DNA of 64,000 nt from Verrucomicrobiota bacterium. GTDB taxonomy: Bacteria > Verrucomicrobiota > Verrucomicrobiia > Opitutales > Opitutaceae. Position 1 is the first letter of the stretch. Each line of letters starts with the position of its first letter. Shown here one piece after another: positions 41,613 to 51,419 of this stretch. The notes below the pieces were generated by a model. The model made no database searches. It saw nothing but the letters and a program-made list of their open reading frames with translations, and was not told the DNA's origin. The position numbers were made by a program, and so were the translations under genes. The stretch lies in assembly GCA_023457715.1 (NCBI GenBank), contig JAEWKR010000092.1, positions 1-64,000 of the forward strand, in the 5' to 3' direction.

Positions 41613-43271
41613 ATGCCGTCACTTTTCCGGATCGCCCTGGTCTTGCTTTGCGCCCTTGGTCCGCTCCGCGCCGAGGAGAGCCGCTCGCCCGGGCTGGAGG
41701 AACTCCAGCGGATGCGCGCCCGCTTCGTGCCGGTCGAACTCGAGGTCGATGGCCGCGGGCTGCCGGACTCCGAGCGAGCTGCGCTGGCCAAGCTCATTGC
41801 GGCCGCGAAGATCTTCGATGGCTTGTTCCTCCGGCAGTCCGATCCGCTCAATGAAAGCCGGCTGCAGGAATTGATCCGCGATGACTCGCCCCTGGGGCGG
41901 GCGCGACTGCACTATTTCCGCATCAACGCGGGCCCCTGGTCTGCGCTGGATGAGAACGAACCGTTCCTCCCGGGCGTCGGCACCAAGTCTCTGGCGGGCA
42001 ACTTCTATCCTGCCGGATCGACCCGCGCGGAAGTGGAGGCCTGGCTGCACGAACTCCCGGAGAAGCAGCGGGCGGAGGCGTCGGGCTTCTTTACGACCCT
42101 CCGGCGCGGCCCCGACGGGCAATTCCTCGTGGTGCCCTACAGCGTCGAGTACCAGGGGGAACTCGCGGCCGCCGCGCGATTGCTCCGCGATGCCGCCGCC
42201 CTCACGACCCAGCCGACGCTGAAGCGGTATCTGGAAACCCGCGCCGCCGCCTTCCTCTCGAACGATTACTACGAAAGCGACGTGGCCTGGATGGAACTCG
42301 ATGCCTCGATCGAGCCGACAATCGGGCCGTACGAGGTTTACGCCGACGGCTGGTTCAACTTCAAGGCCGCCTTCGAGGCCTTCATTGCGCTGACCGACGA
42401 GGCCGAGACCGCGAAGCTCACCCGGTTCAGCGCGCGTCTGCAGGAGCTGGAAGATAATCTGCCGATCGAGCTCCGGTACCGTCGCAAGCAGCTCGGCGGC
42501 CTCGCGCCGATTCGGGTGGTCAACCTGGCCTTCGCCTCGGGCGACGCCAACCACGGGGTGCAGACGGCGGCGTTCAACCTCCCGAACGACGAACGCGTGG
42601 TGGCGGCAAAAGGGTCGAAGCGCGTGCTGCTCCGTAACGTGCAGCAGGCGAAGTTCGACCGCGTCCTGCTGCCCATCGCGGCCCAGGTGTTGAAGAAGAC
42701 GGAGCGTGACCTCGTGGCGTTCGACCTCTTTTTCACCCACATCCTGATGCACGAGTTGATGCATGGTCTCGGACCGCAGACGATCCGGGTGGGGCAGAAG
42801 GAAACGACCGTGCGCCACGAGTTGAAGGAGCTTTACGGCACCATCGAAGAGGCCAAGGCGGACATCTCGGGCCTGTGGGCGCTGCAGTACCTCATGGACG
42901 CCGGGATGCTGGACAAACAGCAGGAGAAGGCGATGTACACCACGTTCCTGGCCTCCGCCTTCCGCACGCTGCGTTTCGGGCTGACCGAAGCGCACGCCAA
43001 GGGCATGGCCTTGCAGCTGAACTGGCTGCGGGAGGCGGGGGCGGTGAACGTCAGCCCGGATGACACGTTCGCCGTCGACTTCACCCGGGTGAAGGCCGCG
43101 GTTACGGATCTGACGCGCGAGTTGATGACGATCCAGGCGCGAGGGGATTATGCCGCTGCGAAAGCCCTCCTCGACCGCATGGTCGTCTTGACGCCCGAAG
43201 TCGCCCGGGCCCTCGACAATCTGAAGGACGTGCCCGTCGACATCGAGCCGAGGTACCTCGCGGCGGAGTGA
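41613..43271 (+). CDS. Exported M49-like zinc metallopeptidase
   Basis: The 552-residue protein has a signal peptide (residues 1-20, FRIALVLLCALGPLRAE) and a zinc motif HELMH at 380-384 followed by GLGPQ. A second motif EEAKAD at 412-417 supplies the third ligand in the way seen in dipeptidyl peptidase III (family M49) relatives, whose own motif has one extra residue (HELLGH). The likely role is periplasmic peptide hydrolysis; the substrate is unknown. It lies after the flagellin terminator and is probably a separate transcription unit. Confidence 0.8.
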   Translation: MPSLFRIALVLLCALGPLRAEESRSPGLEELQRMRARFVPVELEVDGRGLPDSERAALAKLIAAAKIFDGLFLRQSDPLNESRLQELIRDDSPLGRARLHYFRINAGPWSALDENEPFLPGVGTKSLAGNFYPAGSTRAEVEAWLHELPEKQRAEASGFFTTLRRGPDGQFLVVPYSVEYQGELAAAARLLRDAAALTTQPTLKRYLETRAAAFLSNDYYESDVAWMELDASIEPTIGPYEVYADGWFNFKAAFEAFIALTDEAETAKLTRFSARLQELEDNLPIELRYRRKQLGGLAPIRVVNLAFASGDANHGVQTAAFNLPNDERVVAAKGSKRVLLRNVQQAKFDRVLLPIAAQVLKKTERDLVAFDLFFTHILMHELMHGLGPQTIRVGQKETTVRHELKELYGTIEEAKADISGLWALQYLMDAGMLDKQQEKAMYTTFLASAFRTLRFGLTEAHAKGMALQLNWLREAGAVNVSPDDTFAVDFTRVKAAVTDLTRELMTIQARGDYAAAKALLDRMVVLTPEVARALDNLKDVPVDIEPRYLAAE

Positions 43272-43302
43272 GCTGGGGGCGGCGGGTGTTGGACTTTCGG
43301 CC

Positions 43303-43324
43303 GTAGCGCCGGCTTCAGCCGGTA
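43303..43324. repeat. 22-bp palindromic repeat, copy 1
   Basis: GTAGCGCCGGCTTCAGCCGGTA contains the inverted repeat GCCGGCT / AGCCGGT. Two related copies lie at 59717-59738 and 59769-59790. It sits between convergent genes (the peptidase and the LacI regulator) and could pair in the RNA of either. Confidence 0.75.
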
Positions 43325-43349
43325 TCCAGGATCTCAGCGTGTCCGTGCT

Positions 43350-44432
43350 TCAGCCTGGCGGTTTGGTCGACGCCCGCGCCACCACGTCCACTCGAAAGAC
43401 CACCGGCGGCGTGTCGGCGGGGATCCGTTGTTCGATCCGGGCGAGGAGCAATTCCACCGCCCGCGTGCCCATGGCGCGCAGGGGCTGGCGCACCGAGGTC
43501 AGCTGAGGCACCGCCAGCCGGGCGGCGAGGGTGTCGTCAAAGCCGGCGATCGAAAGGTCATCCGGGACCTTGAGCCCCGCTTCCGCCAACGCCTCCATGG
43601 CGCCCAGAGCGATATTGTCGTTCGCGCAGAAGAGGGCGTGCGGCAACCGCTCGCCCTTGTGCTGCCGCAACCACGTCCGCATCGCCTCACGGCCACCCTC
43701 GGCGGTGTACGTACCGGCGGACACAATCGAGTCGGCACCGGCGCTCAGATGTGCCGCGGCCAGCGCCCGCTTGAACCCGCGAATGCGGCGCTGCGACCCG
43801 AGCAGCCCCGCGGGACCGGCCAGATGGAGGATGCGCCGGTGGCCCTGGCTCGCGAGCAGGCGGACCATGTCGTGGGCCCCGCGCTCCTCGTCACTCTCGA
43901 TGTTGATCACGTCCGGCAGCCGCGCATTGGCGTGAATGGAGACGAACGGAGTGTGGCTCGGCAGGATCTTCTCCCGCGCGCCGAAGGTCGGGGCGACGAG
44001 GATGAGGCCGTCGATCCGGCCGTCGCAGAGAGTGCGCAGGCGCGCGGCGTCGGGGCCCCAGTTGTGCAGCGCGAACACGGTGGTGTTCTGCTCGTGGGTC
44101 GCCGCGGCCGCCATGATGCCGTTGAACACCTCGAGAAAATAATGATTGAGCTCCCCGCCCTCGATCACGGCGGCGACCCCGATCGTCTGCATCCGCCGGT
44201 TGGCGAGCGCGCGCGCCGCCGCGTTCGCCCGGTACTCCAGCTGGGCGGCCGCCTTGAGGATGCGCTGCCGCGTTTCCTCGGAAATGCGGGAGGACGTGCG
44301 CGCGCCGTTGAGCACGGTCGAGGCGGCCATGGCCGACACGCCCGCGACCCGGCCCACGTCCGCCAGCGTGGCGGCCCGGGGGGCCCGCGGGCGTTTCGAC
44401 TTCGGGGTGGGGTGGGGTTTCGCCGGCGTCAT
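43350..44432 (-). CDS. LacI-family transcriptional regulator
   Basis: The 360-residue protein has a helix-turn-helix near residues 22-42 (TLADVGRVAGVSAMAASTVLNG), a hinge helix with the usual AARALANRRMQTIGV sequence, and a periplasmic-binding-protein-like sugar domain (LFCANDNIALGAMEAL, DLSIAGFDDTLAARLAVPQLTSVRQPLRAMG). It probably controls the adjacent glycosidase and TonB receptor genes; a pseudo-palindrome between those genes (47548-47569) is a candidate operator. The inducer is probably a sugar but cannot be named. The lipoprotein gene lies 34 nt upstream on the same strand. Confidence 0.93.
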   Translation of the reverse strand: MTPAKPHPTPKSKRPRAPRAATLADVGRVAGVSAMAASTVLNGARTSSRISEETRQRILKAAAQLEYRANAAARALANRRMQTIGVAAVIEGGELNHYFLEVFNGIMAAAATHEQNTTVFALHNWGPDAARLRTLCDGRIDGLILVAPTFGAREKILPSHTPFVSIHANARLPDVINIESDEERGAHDMVRLLASQGHRRILHLAGPAGLLGSQRRIRGFKRALAAAHLSAGADSIVSAGTYTAEGGREAMRTWLRQHKGERLPHALFCANDNIALGAMEALAEAGLKVPDDLSIAGFDDTLAARLAVPQLTSVRQPLRAMGTRAVELLLARIEQRIPADTPPVVFRVDVVARASTKPPG

Positions 44433-44466
44433 GCCCGGGAGAGTACGCCCTGCAGGCGGCGGAGCG

Positions 44467-44997
44467 TCAGTATTTTTCGCCCCAACGCGCCCGCATCATC
44501 GCTTTGATCGGCGGCGGATAGCCCGCCACGTGGTGGAAGCTGATTTCCTCGCCGTTCTGGCGGGTCAGCTTGAATTGGTAGACGCGCAGCGCCATCGGGA
44601 TCTGGAAGACCCACTGCAGCCGCGGGTCCTCGGGCGTGAGGACGTCCGTGTCCTTCTTCCACAGGCCGCCTTCGAATTTCGGGTCCGCATCGTCGAGCAG
44701 CACGACGGGCTTCTCGTCCGAGATGTCCGTCACGACCACCCGTCGGAGATCCGGCTGCTTGTTCGTCATCAGGCTGAAAGTGTAGAAAGCCTCACGATCG
44801 GCCTTGCCGGGCTGCAATCCCGCGGCGGCCACCTTGTACCCGCCGCCTTCGCCCGGCTGCGGTCCGCCCCCGGTGAGGGGGATCGTGACGAAACCACCGC
44901 CCGACACGGGGATCTTCTGGATGACATCGCCCGTCCGGCAGCCCGACCAGAGGCCGAGCAGGGGAACGAGCACCGCGATCAGGACAGGAAGACGCAT
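44467..44997 (-). CDS. Lipoprotein of unknown function
   Basis: The 176-residue product starts MRLPVLIAVLVPLLGLWSGC, with a lipobox Cys at residue 20. The mature part has a glycine-rich segment, then mixed beta structure (FYTFSLMTNKQPDLRRVVVTDISDEKPVVLLDD, LQWVFQIPMALRVYQFKLTRQNGEEISFHHV). I chose ATG 44997 for the lipobox; the frame continues upstream through repeat DNA, which is not coding. It lies between the LacI and GH31 genes. I do not recognise a family. Confidence 0.75.
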   Translation of the reverse strand: MRLPVLIAVLVPLLGLWSGCRTGDVIQKIPVSGGGFVTIPLTGGGPQPGEGGGYKVAAAGLQPGKADREAFYTFSLMTNKQPDLRRVVVTDISDEKPVVLLDDADPKFEGGLWKKDTDVLTPEDPRLQWVFQIPMALRVYQFKLTRQNGEEISFHHVAGYPPPIKAMMRARWGEKY

Positions 44998-45066
44998 GGA
45001 GCGAATACGGACGGTTTTTGGCGCGAGTGCAACGCGTCTGAATGGCTTGACGCAAGCGAGGGGACG

Positions 45067-45210
45067 GGAGGGCCGGAGGGCCAGAGGGCCGGAAGGCCGG
45101 AGGGCGGAGATGCTGAAATCGGAGGAGCGGCCTGTTTGCCGCATCTCAAATTTCAAATCTCAAATCTCAAATCCCGGCGCAGCCGGGGGGCCGGGGGGCC
45201 CGGAGGGGCT
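45067..45210. repeat. Structured intergenic element, third copy
   Basis: The same module as at 31787-31977: AGGGCCRG octamers, GCTGAAATCGGAGG, a hairpin GAGGAGCGGC / GCCGCATCTC, four heptads CTCAAAT, TTCAAAT, CTCAAAT, CTCAAAT (45135-45162), and the triloop hairpin CCCGGC-GCA-GCCGGG (45163-45177). G-rich octamer remnants follow to about 45208. It ends just before the GH31 stop codon. Confidence 0.9.
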
Positions 45211-45218
45211 TCCGATCC

Positions 45219-47537
45219 TTACAGCCTCACACTCATGCTCGTCGTCCCGACGCCGGGCGTCAGGATCACTCCCAGCGGGTCGGACCTTACTTCCGCTCCC
45301 GTGGCGGTGACGGTCGTGGCGCCGCAGATCTGCACGGACCACCGCGCCGGCGCCTGGCCGGCGAGGGAGATGCCGATCGCGTTTCCGCGCCGGGTGGCCG
45401 TGCACGTGACGACGGTTGCGCCTTTCAGGTCCGACACGACGGCTTCCGCGCTGGCGCCGTCGGCCAGCTCGTACACCCGGAAGGTGATGCCCTCGGCGTA
45501 ATCGTAATCCGGCCGCGCGTCATGGGCGCCGACGGCCAGCACCGTCCCGGGCCGCACGAACAACGGCAGGCTCAGAAAGTCGTGCCGGTCGCGATACCAG
45601 CGTCCGCCGGTTTGCACCTGGCCCGTAAGCAGGTGCGTCCAGCGCCCCTCGGGCAGGTAGTAGGCGGTCTCGCCACTTTCAGTCAGGACGGGCGCCACCA
45701 GCAGCGAATCCCCAAGGAGGTATTGGCGGTCCAACGTGTCGCAGGCCGGGTCGTCGGGGAACTCCAGTACCATGGCCCGCATCATCGGCACGCCGTCCCG
45801 ATGGGCGCCGAGGGCCTGCTGCCACAGATAAGGCATGAGGCGGCATTTCAGTTTGGTGAAGAACCGGAGCACGTCGCACGCGGCGTCGTTGTAGGCCCAT
45901 GGCACGCGATAGGACGTGCTTCCGTGGAGGCGGCTGTGGGAGGACAGCAGGCCGAACGCGACCCAGCGCTTGTACAACGCCTCGGGCGGCAGACCTTCAA
46001 AGCCGCCGATGTCGTGGCTCCAGTAGCCGAACCCGCAGAGGCTCAACGACAGGCCGCCGCGCAGCGTTTCGGCCATCGACTCGAAGTTCGACCAGCAGTC
46101 GCCGCCCCAGTGTACCGGAAGCCGCTGGCCGGTGGCATAGGATGAGCGCGCGAACAGCATCGCCTCGCCGGGCCCGCGCACCTCTTCCAGCAGCTTGAAA
46201 ACGGTTTCGTTGTAGAGCACGGAGTACCAGTTGTGCATCCCCACGGGATCCGAGCCGTCGTGGTACACCACATCCGTCGGAATCCGCTCGCCGAAATCCG
46301 TCTTGAAGCAGTCGACGCCCATCTCGAGAAGCCGGCGGAGGTGACCGGTGAACCAGGCGCACGCCGCCGGGTTGGTGAAGTCGACGATGGCCATGCCCGG
46401 CTGCCAGAGGTCCGTCTGCCAGACCTCGCCGTTGGGGCGGTGGAGAAAATACCCGCCGGCCTTGCCCTCCGTGAAGAGGGGGGAGCGCTGCGCGATGTAC
46501 GGATTGATCCAGACGCAGATTCTGAGGCCGCGGTCATGCAGCCGGCGAAGCAGCCCGCGCGGGTCCGGGAAGGTGCGCGGATCCCACTCGAAGCTGCACC
46601 ACTCGAATTCCCGCATCCAGAAGCAGTCGAAGTGAAAGACGTGCAGCGGCAGGTCCCGCGCCTTCATCCCATCGATGAAGCTCATCACGGTCTGCTCGTC
46701 GTAGTTGGTCAGGAAGGACGTGGTCAGCCACAGGCCGAAGGACCACGCCGGCGGCAGGGCGGGGCGACCCGTCAGCGCGGTCAGCCGGCGCAGGATGTCC
46801 TTGGGCGTGGGGCCGTGGATCACGAAGAACTCCAGGCTCTCCCCCCGCAGGCTGAACTGGACGCGGGAGAGTCGTTCCGACGCCACTTCAAACGAGACCG
46901 GCCCGGTTTCGTTCACGAGCACGCCGTAGCCGCGGTTGGTCAGGTAGAAAGGAACCGCCTTGTAGGCCTGGTCCGTGCCGGTGCCGCCGTCCTTGTTGGT
47001 GTTCTCCACCACCTGGCCGTTCTTGACGAAGGCGGTGAAACGCTCTCCGAGGCCATAGACATTCTCGCCCACGCCGAGCGAAAGGGCCATCTGCATGAAG
47101 GCCCCCTGGCCCTCGACCTCCACCCAGCCGGAATCGCGCGGTCCGCTGCCGGTCAGCGGACCGGTGGGCCCCAGGAAGCGCAGCAACCAGCCGTCCCGAC
47201 GGTTCACCGCGGCGGTGAGCGAGCCCGAGCGCAGGCAGGCCGTCGTCTCGTCGATCGCCGTCTCGCCGCCCGTTTCTGACGCGGACAACGGCAGGCGCAG
47301 CGGCCCCGGGCTGCGGTCCTCGAAGTGCTCGACCCGCACCTTGATGACGCCCTCGGCCGGCGCGCTCAACGTGTAGGTCAGCAACGGCCCCTGCAGCGTG
47401 TCCCCCCGGTGCTTGATCGGCCGGGTGGGGGCCAGCACGACCAGCCGGCCGTCAACGGCCTGAACGTCGTGAACTTCAGCGGGGGAATGGGCCTTGACCC
47501 CTGGTTGCATCATCCAGGCGCCGTCGATGAACTTCAT
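45219..47537 (-). CDS. yicI: GH31 alpha-xylosidase/alpha-glucosidase, YicI-like
   Basis: The 772-residue enzyme has the same length as E. coli YicI and the same catalytic layout: nucleophile Asp414 in FKTDFGE and acid/base Asp480 in WGGDCWSN. YicI releases alpha-xylose from isoprimeverose-type ends. Flanking GH31 features include the N-terminal beta domain and WSFGLWLTTSFLTNYDEQTV. There is no signal peptide, so it acts on imported oligosaccharides. ATG 47537 is chosen by homology; a longer frame runs back through the divergent promoter. The substrate is inferred. Confidence 0.9.
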   Translation of the reverse strand: MKFIDGAWMMQPGVKAHSPAEVHDVQAVDGRLVVLAPTRPIKHRGDTLQGPLLTYTLSAPAEGVIKVRVEHFEDRSPGPLRLPLSASETGGETAIDETTACLRSGSLTAAVNRRDGWLLRFLGPTGPLTGSGPRDSGWVEVEGQGAFMQMALSLGVGENVYGLGERFTAFVKNGQVVENTNKDGGTGTDQAYKAVPFYLTNRGYGVLVNETGPVSFEVASERLSRVQFSLRGESLEFFVIHGPTPKDILRRLTALTGRPALPPAWSFGLWLTTSFLTNYDEQTVMSFIDGMKARDLPLHVFHFDCFWMREFEWCSFEWDPRTFPDPRGLLRRLHDRGLRICVWINPYIAQRSPLFTEGKAGGYFLHRPNGEVWQTDLWQPGMAIVDFTNPAACAWFTGHLRRLLEMGVDCFKTDFGERIPTDVVYHDGSDPVGMHNWYSVLYNETVFKLLEEVRGPGEAMLFARSSYATGQRLPVHWGGDCWSNFESMAETLRGGLSLSLCGFGYWSHDIGGFEGLPPEALYKRWVAFGLLSSHSRLHGSTSYRVPWAYNDAACDVLRFFTKLKCRLMPYLWQQALGAHRDGVPMMRAMVLEFPDDPACDTLDRQYLLGDSLLVAPVLTESGETAYYLPEGRWTHLLTGQVQTGGRWYRDRHDFLSLPLFVRPGTVLAVGAHDARPDYDYAEGITFRVYELADGASAEAVVSDLKGATVVTCTATRRGNAIGISLAGQAPARWSVQICGATTVTATGAEVRSDPLGVILTPGVGTTSMSVRL

Positions 47538-47547
47538 AGGTGGTAAG

Positions 47548-47569
47548 GGCGATGTAGCGTTAAATCGCC
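47548..47569. promoter_or_regulatory. Candidate LacI-family operator
   Basis: A 22-bp pseudo-palindrome, GGCGATGTAGC joined to GTTAAATCGCC, has half-sites agreeing at 9 of 11 positions around a central CG, as LacI-family operators do. It lies 11 nt before the GH31 start and 150 nt before the TonB receptor start. The nearby LacI regulator at 43350 is the natural candidate ligand. Confidence 0.5.
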
Positions 47570-47698
47570 GGTGGCGACAAGATTTTTGCGTCTCGACGCG
47601 CCCAGCCCCGCCGCGTTCTGGTGACGCGCCGCGAAATGAGGCCGCGCGCGCGTGCTCCCAACCGGAAGGACGCGCCGGGTCGGCCGCGCGGCGGCGCC

Positions 47699-50600
47699 AT
47701 GGTCCTCCCTTTCCAGTCCCGGGTGAGCCTTGTGCTACGCCTGCTTGCGGGCGTGGCGGCCGGCGGCGCGACGTTCGTGGCCCGCGCGCAGTCCGTCGCC
47801 GATGTGGCCGAGGACGAGCCGGTCGAACTGTCGCCATTCATGGTGGAGGGCCGGTTCGAGGAGGCGTACCAGGCCCGCCAGACGCTGGCTGGCACGCGGG
47901 TCCGCACGGACCTGGGCGATCTCGGTGCGCCCATCACCGTCATCACGCCCAAGTTCATGCAGGATCTCGGTGCGACCAACAGCCTGACGCTGCTGCAGTA
48001 CACCATCAACACGGAGATCGGCGGAGTTTATGGCAACTTCGCCGGGGTGGGCGACGGCCCGCAGAGCGCCGAGACGGAAATCCTCCTCCACCCGGCGCAG
48101 AACACCCGCGTGCGCGGACTCACGCGGGCCGACAACACGCGCAACTTCTTCCTGACGGAAATCCCCTGGGACGTTTACAACGTCGACCGGCTCGACGTGC
48201 AGCGGGGGCCGAACTCGATCCTGTTTGGCGTCGGCAGCCCCGCGGGGATCCTCAACGCCAACCTGACGGATGCGCGCCTCAGGAATGGGGCCAGGTTCGA
48301 GTCGCGCGTCGGGAGCCACGGGACGCTCCGGCACGTCATCGATCTCAACCTCGCCCTGGTGCCGAACGAACTCGGCGTGCGCGTGGCCGTGCTCGACCAG
48401 CACGAGAGGTTTCACCAGCGACCCGCCTTCAATCGCGATCGCCGGGCCTACGCGGCGTTGCGTTACGACCCGCGATGGGCCGCCAAGGGTGCCGCCCACA
48501 CCACGCTGCGGCTGCACGTCGAGCGCGGGGACATCGAAGCCAATCGTCCGCGCACGCTGCCGCCGGTGGACGCACTCACGCCCTGGTTCGCCCCGGCACC
48601 GTCCGGGTTGGGGCGCCAGACCTTCGACCCGCGGACGGCCTGGGCGCCGGGAGGGCCGGCCGACCCGGGCGGCGCCGCCTTCAACCCCTGGTTCAACGAG
48701 GCGTTCTTCGGCCGGATGTTCAACTCGACCCTGTCGCTTGCCTTCGAACCAGATGCCTCCGCCCCGCGCTCGGCGCGCCAGGCGGTGATTGCGACCCGTT
48801 TCGGGTTGCGCGCCGACGGCACGATCGACGGCGGCATCGACGGTCTCCCGTTCGCCCGGCCGCTGGGCATTGCGACCTACAGCGCGTATGCGCGGGCCGC
48901 GCGCCTGCCCGGCGCCGCCTACAATGTCTACAAGGACCGGTTCCTCGCCGATCCCGCCGTCTTCGATTTCTTCGGCTCGTTGCTCGACGGCCCGAACAAG
49001 GGCGAACGGCAGCGGTGGTCCGCGCTCAACTTCGACGCGTCGCAGTCGTTCCTCGATCAGCGGCTCGCGTTCAATCTGGCGTATTTCCATCAGGACTACG
49101 AAGAGGGCCAGCGCTCGCTCCTGGCCGGCCATGCTTATGCGGTGAGCGTGGATGTGAACGCCGTCCTGGCCGACGGCACGCCCAACCCCGACGCCGGCCG
49201 CCCGTACGTCGCCAACAACGGGTTCGACGGCAATGTCTGGTCCCGCTTCGGCCGCGACGCGCTGCGACTCACGGCCGCCGGGGAAATCCGCGCGCGGGAC
49301 TGGCTGGGGCGGGGCCGGGCCGCCACCCTGCTGGGCCGGCATGCGTTGACCGCGCTGCTGTCCCGGGATCGCGTCACCGAGGAGTCGCGGCAGTGGAGTC
49401 GTTTTGCCGCGGATACGGACTGGGCCGAGGCGACGGGCGGGTCCCGGCATTTGTCCGACGGCGACCGGCAGCTGGATTGGGTCACGTACCTGGGACCGTC
49501 GCTGCTGGACGCCCCGGGTCCGGCGGCGCAGCGGCTCGCGCCGATCACGACCACGCTGCTTCCGCCCGCCGGGGTGACCGCCCGCTATTTCGACGCGCGC
49601 TGGGCACGGCCGGCCGACCCGGCGGATCCGGCTTACGTGGATCCGGCCGCGCCCTGGTTTGATCCGCGCACCTCCGCCCCCTCCCTCCAGGCCGAGAATC
49701 CGGCGAATTACGGAGGCTGGCGGAACCGCACGTTCTCCCTGCTGCGCGCGGACGCCGGCGATCAAGCGCAGCTGCATCGCCTTGGTCACAAGCGCCGCAA
49801 TGTCGTCACGTCGGCGGCGCTTACCTGGCAGGGGCATCTCTGGAACGACAGCCTGGTGCCCACGTTTGGCTGGCGGCACGACAAGGTAGGCATCTGGTCC
49901 TCGGCCGCGCCCGTTGATCCTGCGACCGGGCTGGCGGCCACCTCCTATGGCCTCGGTCCGCGCCTGCGGGAGCAGGCCGACGAAAGCCGTTCGTGGAGCG
50001 TGGTCCTGCGGCCGCCACGGGGCGTGCAGCTCCCGTGGGGCACGTCCGTGAGCGCTTTCTACTACCAGGGGCGCAACTTCAAGGCGGACCAGGTGCGGGT
50101 CGATGTGGAAGGACGTCCCCTCGACCCCCAGGTGGGTCACACCCGCGACTTCGGGCTGGTGATTTCGACCCTCGAGGACCGGTTGTGGATCAAGCTCAAT
50201 GCGTACCGCACCGGAGTCCGGCATGCGACGCTCGAGGGCACCGGCGCCGGTCTCGGCGCCAATCTTTACTACGTCCATTTGCTCGAGGCCTGGGGCACGG
50301 CGTCCGCGGTCATGGGGGCGCGCGGGCTGGCCGGAGACCCGGAGGTGCAGGGTCTGGCGTGGTATTGGGACTGGGCCAGCCACGACGTGGGCACGCCCGC
50401 CGGCGCGTATCCACGATCCGGAGCCGGCGCCGCGGTGGATGCGGCGCAGCAGCGGGCGATCCGCTCGTGGTTCGACCAGATGGCGCCCCAGGATTTCTTC
50501 GACGCGTATGGGCTGCCCGTCAACGTGGCCGCGGTCCAGGCGGGTGACTTCTCGGCCGGACTCCTGGGATGGACCCCGGCGGCGGGGGTGGGGGCGCTGC

Positions 50601-51292
50601 AGTCCGCGACCGGCGGCACGATTCGCGGCGTCGCGCCGGTGGCGACGGTGGACACCACGTCCCGCGGCCTGGAACTGGAGCTGATGGCCCGGCCTTCCCC
50701 GCACTGGGATCTCAGCCTCAGTGTGGCGCGGACGCAGGCGCGTCGTTCCCGGCTCAACGCCACCTTGGAATCTTGGGTCCGGGCGCAGAAAACCCGCTTC
50801 GGAAGTCCCGCCGGCGAACTGCGGCTGTGGTCGGCGGGAGACCGCACCGTGCGCGAGCTCTGGGAGGAAAATGTCTACTCCCCCTACCGGCTCCTCGTCG
50901 CGCAGGAGGGGACGTCGGCGCCGGAAATCCGGCCCTGGCGGGCGACCGTCCTGACCAACCACCGCATCGCTGCCGGCCGGCTGCGCGGGCTGGACCTCGG
51001 TGGCGCCATCCGATGGCAGGAAGGTCATGTGCTGGGGTATGCCCTGGACGCCGCGCAGCTGCTGGATCCTTCCCGCCCGTTTCGCGGCCCCGCCAGCCTG
51101 GCGGTGGATGGTTGGATTGGATACGAACGAAAACTGCGGGGGCGGTTCACCTGGCGGGTGCAGTTGAATCTGCGCAACCTCGGCGACCGCGAGCGCCTCG
51201 TGCCCATCACCGTGCAGCCGGACGGCAGCCCCGCCGCGTTCCGGATCCAGGAAGGCTTCGGCTGGCAGCTGACCAACACGGTCAGCTTTTGA
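47699..51292 (+). CDS. TonB-dependent outer-membrane receptor
   Basis: The protein is about 1,197 residues: signal peptide (VLPFQSRVSLVLRLLAGVAAGGATFVARAQ), a plug domain (LGAPITVITPKFMQDLGATNSLTLLQYTINTE and VYNVDRLDVQRGPNSILFGVGSPAGILN) and a large beta-barrel ending LGWQLTNTVSF-like with a terminal Phe. Such receptors import oligosaccharides, siderophores or vitamins; the neighbours suggest a glycan. No SusD gene is present. Start is uncertain: ATG 47699 gives a normal signal peptide, 47636 and GTG 47621 are also in frame. Confidence 0.92.
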   Translation: MVLPFQSRVSLVLRLLAGVAAGGATFVARAQSVADVAEDEPVELSPFMVEGRFEEAYQARQTLAGTRVRTDLGDLGAPITVITPKFMQDLGATNSLTLLQYTINTEIGGVYGNFAGVGDGPQSAETEILLHPAQNTRVRGLTRADNTRNFFLTEIPWDVYNVDRLDVQRGPNSILFGVGSPAGILNANLTDARLRNGARFESRVGSHGTLRHVIDLNLALVPNELGVRVAVLDQHERFHQRPAFNRDRRAYAALRYDPRWAAKGAAHTTLRLHVERGDIEANRPRTLPPVDALTPWFAPAPSGLGRQTFDPRTAWAPGGPADPGGAAFNPWFNEAFFGRMFNSTLSLAFEPDASAPRSARQAVIATRFGLRADGTIDGGIDGLPFARPLGIATYSAYARAARLPGAAYNVYKDRFLADPAVFDFFGSLLDGPNKGERQRWSALNFDASQSFLDQRLAFNLAYFHQDYEEGQRSLLAGHAYAVSVDVNAVLADGTPNPDAGRPYVANNGFDGNVWSRFGRDALRLTAAGEIRARDWLGRGRAATLLGRHALTALLSRDRVTEESRQWSRFAADTDWAEATGGSRHLSDGDRQLDWVTYLGPSLLDAPGPAAQRLAPITTTLLPPAGVTARYFDARWARPADPADPAYVDPAAPWFDPRTSAPSLQAENPANYGGWRNRTFSLLRADAGDQAQLHRLGHKRRNVVTSAALTWQGHLWNDSLVPTFGWRHDKVGIWSSAAPVDPATGLAATSYGLGPRLREQADESRSWSVVLRPPRGVQLPWGTSVSAFYYQGRNFKADQVRVDVEGRPLDPQVGHTRDFGLVISTLEDRLWIKLNAYRTGVRHATLEGTGAGLGANLYYVHLLEAWGTASAVMGARGLAGDPEVQGLAWYWDWASHDVGTPAGAYPRSGAGAAVDAAQQRAIRSWFDQMAPQDFFDAYGLPVNVAAVQAGDFSAGLLGWTPAAGVGALQSATGGTIRGVAPVATVDTTSRGLELELMARPSPHWDLSLSVARTQARRSRLNATLESWVRAQKTRFGSPAGELRLWSAGDRTVRELWEENVYSPYRLLVAQEGTSAPEIRPWRATVLTNHRIAAGRLRGLDLGGAIRWQEGHVLGYALDAAQLLDPSRPFRGPASLAVDGWIGYERKLRGRFTWRVQLNLRNLGDRERLVPITVQPDGSPAAFRIQEGFGWQLTNTVSF

Positions 51293-51317
51293 GAGACCAC
51301 GGACCAGGGGAGTGATC

Positions 51318-51353
<36 letters not shown>

Positions 51354-51419
51354 CTGCCTCCCTTGTTTTCTTCTGGCCCTTCGATTTTTGGCGCGGCATT
51401 TTCGGGCGTTTCCGGCGCC

